Shown here in pieces: positions 6,602 through 10,114 of a stretch of 10,114 nt of DNA. The translations under genes and the position numbers were made by a program. The stretch comes from JANRKH01 sp033763595 (GTDB taxonomy: Bacteria; Pseudomonadota; Alphaproteobacteria; Rickettsiales; Rickettsiaceae), in assembly GCA_033763595.1 (NCBI GenBank), contig JANRKH010000030.1:1-10114 (forward strand), written 5' to 3'. Numbering within the stretch: position 1 is the first letter of the stretch; the number at the start of each line of letters is the position of its first letter. A model generated the notes under the pieces. It ran no database searches and was not told the DNA's origin. It worked only from the letters and a program-made list of their open reading frames with translations.

Positions 6602-7051
6602 TAAACTTCTCAATTAATGCTATGCCCAAAATTTTTTGTAACGAAATAATTGAGTAGCTTAAAAACTAATAGAAGTTAATTCTATATTGGCCTATTTTCT
6701 GTCATATAATTATTTTTGGTGACCTTTTGTATTACTTAGTATAAGATATCGGCTAAGTGACAATATCGGTTTGAGCAATAAAAGTTATTTTATTGCCATG
6801 AAAATCTATAACTGCTAAGGATTGAAAGGTATCGCATTTTTAACTAACGTATTAGCTAGTTTAGCTAGTGCCATAAACGGCCGTTTGAATTACAAGGTAT
6901 TTGGAAGATTTTTTACTTATTTTCTAAAAATTGATAAATTCTCAATATTGATAAGTGGGTTTTTGTAGTTGTTTACTAATTGTAAAGATTAAATAATTGA
7001 GATATATAAAAATCATACTATTAAAAATATAAAATTTAACATAATTAATAT
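6602..7051. other. 450-bp non-coding region upstream of abrB-like/tniR; possible res
   Basis: No gene was found on either strand. In Tn5053-type elements the TniR res site lies upstream of tniR, so it should be here. Candidate pieces are TGTCATATA (6700-6708) and inverted TAAGTGACA (6754-6762), both like TGTC resolvase half-sites. There is also a 17-bp-spaced direct repeat ATATCGG (6746-6752, 6763-6769). CTCAATTA-type motifs recur at 6609-6618, inverted 6645-6654, 6941-6946 and inverted 6992-7001. None is decisive. Confidence 0.35.
6980..7008 (+). promoter_or_regulatory. Candidate promoter of the abrB-like/tniR pair
   Basis: TTGTAA (6980-6985) and TATATA (7003-7008) are 17 bases apart, about 44 bases before the ATG at 7052. 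The spacer contains one of the AATAATTGAG motifs (6992-7001) that recur upstream, so a repressor could act here. Each hexamer matches consensus at only four of six positions, so confidence is modest. Confidence 0.35.
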
Positions 7052-7270
7052 ATGACAGAGACAATCATTTTACGACCTGATTCAAAAGGAAGAATAACAC
7101 TTGGTGAAATTGCTAATAACGTTAGTATTTATAGAGTAACTGTAGAAGGTAATGGTAAAATTATCCTAGAGCCTTACACAGAAATTCCATTATCAGAAAA
7201 ATGGATATTTGAAAACAAGGAACTTTTAGAAAAAGTAGTTCAGCAAATAAAAGCTGAACAAGTAACATAA
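7052..7270 (+). CDS. Small AbrB/SpoVT-like DNA-binding protein
   Basis: The 72-residue product carries a pattern typical of swapped-hairpin AbrB domains: LRPDSKGRITLG (residues 7-18) and, after a short turn, VTVEGNGKIILEPY (about 29-42). The rest, SEKWIFENKELLEKVVQQIKAE, is a predicted charged helix that could be a partner-binding or oligomerisation tail. It lies 19 bases before tniR in the same direction and appears intact, so the two are probably cotranscribed. No toxin gene follows, so it is more likely a regulator of the resolvase operon than half of a toxin-antitoxin pair. That role is inference. No ribosome-binding site is evident. It is not a standard member of the tni set. Confidence 0.65.
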   Translation: MTETIILRPDSKGRITLGEIANNVSIYRVTVEGNGKIILEPYTEIPLSEKWIFENKELLEKVVQQIKAEQVT

Positions 7271-7289
7271 TTCTAACAATAAATATTTT

Positions 7290-7913
7290 ATGCTATTAGG
7301 ATATGCACGAGTTTCCAAATCTGACGGAAGCCAAAGTTTAGATCTACAAAAAGATGCACTAAAAGCATATGGAGTTGAAGAGGAAAACATATATAGCGAC
7401 TATGCAAGTGGAAAGCTAGATGATCGACCAGACTTACAGGCTTGTCTTAAAGCTCTTCGTAAAGATGATACGTTAGTAGTTTGGAAACTTGACAGGTTAG
7501 GAAGAAATTTACACCACTTAATCAGCATAGTTGATGATCTGCAAAAAAGAGATATAGGCTTTAAGGTATTAACTGGACAAGGAGCAGATATCGATACTAA
7601 CACTGCTAACGGAAGGTTGATCTTTAGTATTTTTGCTTCATTAGCTGAATACGAAAGAGAGTTGATTTCTGAGAGAACTAAAGCAGGGTTAGCCTCGGCA
7701 AGAGCACGTGGGAAAAATGGTGGTAGAAAATTTAAAATGACACCTACCAAACTTCAGCTCGCACAAGGGGCTATGGACAAGCGAGAGACAAATATATCTG
7801 AGCTATGCAAGGAATTAGGTATTACTCGTCAAACCCTCTATAGGCACGTAGATCCCAAAGGACAATTAAGAGCAGATGCGCATAAATTAATAGCCCAAAA
7901 GAAAATTTACTAA
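7290..7913 (+). CDS. tniR: TniR serine resolvase
   Basis: This 207-residue serine recombinase resolves Tn402-type cointegrates at res. The N-terminal catalytic domain has the nucleophile Ser9 in MLLGYARVSKSDG, and the active-site arginines in VVWKLDRLGRNLHHL. The long dimer helix follows in FASLAEYERELISERTKAGLA. The C-terminal helix-turn-helix is ISELCKELGITRQTLYRHV. Overall layout and several stretches (e.g. ASARARG, RQTLYRHV) match Tn5053 TniR. It is full length with no defects, the only intact classic tni gene here. Its product could still act on any surviving res site. Confidence 0.93.
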   Translation: MLLGYARVSKSDGSQSLDLQKDALKAYGVEEENIYSDYASGKLDDRPDLQACLKALRKDDTLVVWKLDRLGRNLHHLISIVDDLQKRDIGFKVLTGQGADIDTNTANGRLIFSIFASLAEYERELISERTKAGLASARARGKNGGRKFKMTPTKLQLAQGAMDKRETNISELCKELGITRQTLYRHVDPKGQLRADAHKLIAQKKIY

Positions 7914-7983
7914 AGCAATGGCTAAAAGGAACGTATAATTTTAAGATAAATACTTAGTTTAATTGCTGAACTGCTCTTTGATA

Positions 7984-8013
7984 ATCTGCTGAACTCGACT
8001 TTGAAAAATGACA
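7984..8013 (-). repeat. Right terminal inverted repeat of the Tn402-like element
   Basis: Read on the minus strand it starts TGTCATTTTTCAAAG at 8013. It holds TniA-binding motif R1 (7987-8004, TCAAAGTCGAGTTCAGCA). A second motif, R2, lies directly inside at 7964-7981 (TCAAAGAGCAGTTCAGCA on the minus strand). It matches the left end at 27 of 30 positions. Confidence 0.85.
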
Positions 8014-8018
8014 GAAGC
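8014..8018. repeat. Target-site duplication GAAGC, right copy
   Basis: This is the exact copy of the GAAGC at 711-715, immediately outside the right end of the Tn402-like transposon. Removing 716-8018 restores the empty site, joining 711-715 to ACCCTTC at 8019. Confidence 0.85.
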
Positions 8019-8051
8019 ACCCTTCAAAAACCGCAAACTATAAAATATAAG

Positions 8052-8096
8052 TGTCCAACAAATAAATGTCAAATATAAGCAATATGTTTGACATTT
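8052..8096. promoter_or_regulatory. Candidate res recombination site of the downstream resolvase
   Basis: An imperfect palindrome at 8064-8096 has arms AAATGTCAAA and TTTGACATTT. The TGTC...GACA core spans 27 bp (8067-8093), close to the 28-bp crossover site of Tn3-type resolvases, whose half-sites also begin TGTC. Another direct half-site-like TGTCCAACA starts at 8052. It lies 52 bases before the resolvase ATG, the expected place for res. Resolvase binding here is inferred. Confidence 0.55.
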
Positions 8097-8115
8097 GGAA
8101 AAAATCATTAACAAT
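8088..8115 (+). promoter_or_regulatory. Candidate promoter of the second resolvase
   Basis: A perfect TTGACA (8088-8093) lies in the right arm of the res-like palindrome, with a weaker AACAAT (8110-8115) after 16 bases. Overlap of -35 with res would let resolvase repress itself, as in Tn3 and gamma-delta. The ATG at 8148 has AGGA eight bases upstream (8136-8139). Confidence 0.45.
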
Positions 8116-8147
8116 AAGGTAACCAAAAATAAACTAGGATATTAAAA

Positions 8148-8711
8148 ATGAAAATTGGGTATGCTAGAGTGTCAACTAAGCATCAACGAGAATCATTAGA
8201 TCAACAGATAACCTTATTAAAAACAGCCGGATGCACAAAAGTCTATTCTGAGATTATCAGTGGGGTAAGCTCTAAAAGACCAGAGCTTACAAGGTTATTA
8301 AGTGAAATTCACACAGGTGACACCTTAGTTATTAGTGCCGTTGATAGGTTAGGTAGAAGTCTAAAAGATTTGATAAACATAATTAGCGATTTAAAAGAAC
8401 GATCTATATATTTTCAAAGTTTAAAAGAAAAAATGGATACTGAAGTAGATACCGGCATGTTAATGTTCAACATGATGGGATCTATAGCAGAGTTTGAAAG
8501 GAATCTAATAAATAGAAGGATATATGAAGGAGTAAAACGAGCTAAAGAATTAGGAAAATACAAAGGACGCGCTCATTCGGTAGATAAGAGCATAAGACAT
8601 GAATATGTAAAAATGCTGCAGAGCGGCAAATATTCAGTAGCTTATATAGCAAAGATGGCTAAAGTCTCTAGGCAGACTCTCTATAACTGGCAAGCAGCAT
8701 TACTTAATTGA
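8148..8711 (+). CDS. Serine resolvase of a second transposon
   Basis: This 187-residue resolvase/invertase-family recombinase has Ser9 in MKIGYARVSTKHQ as nucleophile, VISAVDRLGRSLKDL with the conserved arginines, GSIAEFERNLINRR in the dimer helix and a C-terminal helix-turn-helix (VAYIAKMAKVSRQTLYNW). It clearly differs from TniR in sequence, so it belongs to another element. A TGTC palindrome upstream is its likely res, and the next gene, 23 bases downstream, is a Mu-type transposase, so the two form an operon that would make and resolve cointegrates. Length is typical of Tn3-like resolvases. It looks intact with a good AGGA ribosome site. An invertase role cannot be excluded. Confidence 0.9.
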   Translation: MKIGYARVSTKHQRESLDQQITLLKTAGCTKVYSEIISGVSSKRPELTRLLSEIHTGDTLVISAVDRLGRSLKDLINIISDLKERSIYFQSLKEKMDTEVDTGMLMFNMMGSIAEFERNLINRRIYEGVKRAKELGKYKGRAHSVDKSIRHEYVKMLQSGKYSVAYIAKMAKVSRQTLYNWQAALLN

Positions 8712-8734
8712 TAATATTAAAAATTGATTAGTGA

Positions 8735-9977
8735 ATGACTAAAAATGCACTCAGTAAATACCTTATAATTAAACCATATCTCGAACAAGAAAGTAGTTTA
8801 TATGCTATCTCTACTGGTAATGGAGTAGCTATACGCACACTGCAGAGATGGGTAGCGCAATATAGGACAAAAGGACTGCAAAATTTAGATAGGAAAAATC
8901 GTTCTGACCGAGGTAAATACCGTAAAATTACCGATCAAACCAAAGGAGTTATCGAAGGGCTATTTTTACATAAGAAAAATATAACTATTGCAAATATTAC
9001 TAGAAAGCTTAATGAACATTGTGTAGAGAAAAATACAGCACCTGCCAACTACTATACAGTTAGAAAAGTAGTTCAGAGTATTCCTAAGGATATAGCAACC
9101 TTAGCAAAATACGGGAACAAGGCTTATACGGATAAATATGAGATCATAATGCGCCGAGAAAGTAAATATCCTAATCAAATGTGGCAAGTTGACCATTACT
9201 TGTTAAGTATAAAGGTTACACATCAAGATAAAGCTGAATATCCATGGCTAACTATTATTATAGATGACTTTAGCAGATCTATAATGGGTTTTTGTTTATA
9301 TATTGGTGCGCCGTCAGCAATTCAAACCGCTTTGGCTTTACGCAAAGCTATATGGTATAAGCAAGACAAGAATTGGTCAGTGTGTGGAATCCCAGAAACA
9401 CTTTATACAGACCACGGGACAGATTTCACTTCAACGCACATTGATTATGTCTGCGCAGATTTAAAGATTAAATTAATCCATTCGATAGTTGCTAAACCAC
9501 AGGGAAGAGGAAAAGTAGAGCGCTTTTTTTTGAGTTTAGAGCAAAAATTGATAGAACTATTAAAAATGAATAATAAGGCTTACAAACTTAGTGAATTAGA
9601 AGAGATAATCGAAGATTTTGTTATTAATGATTACCAGCATTCAATTCATAGCACAACTGGTGAGGCTCCAATAGTTTTATGGAATAAACATCAAATAATT
9701 CCTAGAATGCCAGACTCTATAGAAAGGCTAAATTTACTACTTTTAACGGTCAAGAAATTTCGTACTGCGCAGAGAGATGGGATTCGTTTTGCCGGTCTTA
9801 GGTATTTTCATCCAAATTTAGTAGCATATGTTGGTGAATGTATTACTGTTCGCTTTGATCCTAATGATTTAGGGGAAATTTGGGTTTATGAGAAGAATCA
9901 ATTAATATGTAAAGCAGTATGTGAAGAGTTCCAAGATCAAAGCATTACTTACGAAGAATTAAAGAAGCTACGTACTA
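8735..9977 (+). pseudogene. Mu/TniA-type DDE transposase, 3' end cut by IS5
   Basis: An N-terminal helix-turn-helix (YAISTGNGVAIRTLQRWVAQYR) precedes an integrase core with QVDHYLL (D153), LYTDHGTDF (D226) and GKVERFF (E262), a triad with 35 residues between the last two. A Mu-type C-terminal barrel (RFAGLRYFHPNLVAYV, then FDPNDLGEIWVYE) follows. It is related to but distinct from the tniA at 873-4871. After about residue 414 (YEELKKLRTR) the frame enters IS sequence and stops at 9997. TniA-type proteins usually run on for over 100 residues, so the tail that contacts the ATPase is probably lost. It lies 23 bases behind the resolvase gene. The partner ATPase gene, if any, lies beyond the window. 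Confidence 0.82.
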
Positions 9978-10114
9978 GGCTCTGTGTACATTTCTAGCGT
10001 AACCATATTAGCGCTCCTACAAAATTAAGAAATCCCATAAAGTTTTTTACTGTTTTATCGAATCTTGAGAATATTCTTCTAAAATATTTTATTTTACTAA
10101 AAAAACACTCTACT
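9978..10114 (-). mobile_element. IS5-family insertion sequence, 3' end, running off the right edge
   Basis: The border is placed at GGCTCTGTGTACAT (9978), where homology to the Mu-type transposase ends; this would be the IS terminal repeat. The minus-strand transposase C-terminus ends 16 bases inside it, as is normal for IS5-type elements. The other end and the target duplication are outside the window, so the exact border is provisional. Confidence 0.65.
9994..10114 (-). CDS. IS5-family transposase, C-terminal part (partial)
   Basis: The minus-strand frame (first full codon at 10113) reads VECFFSKIKYFRR, then FDKTVKNFMGFLNFVGALIW and ends LR-stop at 9994. This is the characteristic IS5/IS427-group C-terminus, in which the Glu of VERFF-type is the last DDE catalytic residue (here VECFF). 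About 39 residues are visible and the rest lies beyond the right edge. No stop or frameshift is seen in the visible part. Confidence 0.8.
   Translation of the reverse strand, partial: VECFFSKIKYFRRIFSRFDKTVKNFMGFLNFVGALIWLR

Larger units (their letters stand above)
716..8013 (+). mobile_element. Tn402/Tn5053-family transposon (tniA-tniB-tniQ-abrB-like-tniR), decayed
   Basis: This 7298-bp element is bounded by inverted repeats beginning TGTCA and matching at 27 of the outer 30 positions, with a 5-bp GAAGC duplication on both sides. The ends resemble the published Tn402/Tn5053 ends. Gene order is the family's: TniA (DDE transposase), TniB (AAA+ ATPase), TniQ (target-selection protein), TniR (serine resolvase). 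Normally TniA, TniB and TniQ make a cointegrate that TniR resolves at res. Here tniA has an IS21 insertion and a frameshift, and tniB and tniQ are partly deleted around IS630 copies, so self-transposition is not possible. No mercury, integron or antibiotic cargo is seen; the only extra gene is a small AbrB-like one before tniR. Without the IS21 and IS630 sequences it would be about 3.9 kb plus the deleted part. Confidence 0.88.

Noticed and set aside
6609..6654. Rho-independent terminator after tniQ
   Set aside because: The inverted repeat is only 8 AT-rich pairs with a loop of about 26 bases, and the T run lies in the loop, not after the stem.
7400..7750. 116-codon minus-strand frame opposite tniR
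   Set aside because: It is antisense to an intact resolvase with clear motifs and has no domain of its own.
716..8013. CRISPR-associated Tn7-like transposon
   Set aside because: There are no cas genes, no repeat-spacer array and no long TniQ; the set with tniR and the end sequences fits Tn402/Tn5053.
1..10114. tRNA, rRNA, riboswitch or CRISPR array
   Set aside because: No cloverleaf, rRNA segment or regularly spaced repeats were recognised by eye on either strand.

Overview
The window is AT-rich (about one third G+C by eye) and consists almost entirely of nested, mostly broken mobile elements. Weak or absent Shine-Dalgarno sites, a decayed VapBC-type module and the mix of IS21, IS630, IS5 and Tn402-like sequences fit an IS-laden intracellular alphaproteobacterium such as a Rickettsia-like endosymbiont, chromosome or plasmid. 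That assignment is inference; no housekeeping gene confirms it.

Layout. Positions 1-540 hold, on the minus strand, the start of an unidentified gene at the left edge, a truncated VapC toxin and its frameshifted AbrB-type antitoxin, with an intact-looking promoter and operator. Positions 716-8013 are one Tn402/Tn5053-type transposon. It has near-identical 30-bp terminal inverted repeats starting TGTCA, internal TniA-binding repeats (four on the left, two on the right) and a perfect 5-bp target duplication, GAAGC. Its genes run tniA, tniB, tniQ, a small AbrB-like gene, tniR. No resistance or metabolic cargo is visible.

The transposon has been wrecked by later events. An IS21-family element (947-3281, 6-bp duplication TCCTCT) sits in codon 25 of tniA. 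A GT-dinucleotide expansion just after the catalytic Glu of tniA shifts its frame. An IS630-family element plus an inverted fragment of a second copy (5116-6212) replace the 3' part of tniB and the 5' end of tniQ. Only the AbrB-like gene and tniR remain intact.

The transposon inserted just upstream of a second serine resolvase gene (8148-8711), about 50 bp from a palindrome that looks like that resolvase's res site. This matches the known res-site preference of Tn5053/Tn402 elements. The second resolvase is followed by a Mu/TniA-type transposase gene (8735-9977) whose 3' end is cut by an IS5-family element running off the right edge. The order of events is: an older resolvase/transposase transposon, then the Tn402-like insertion into its res region, then the IS21 and IS630 insertions and a deletion, with IS5 entering the older transposon's transposase at an undetermined time.
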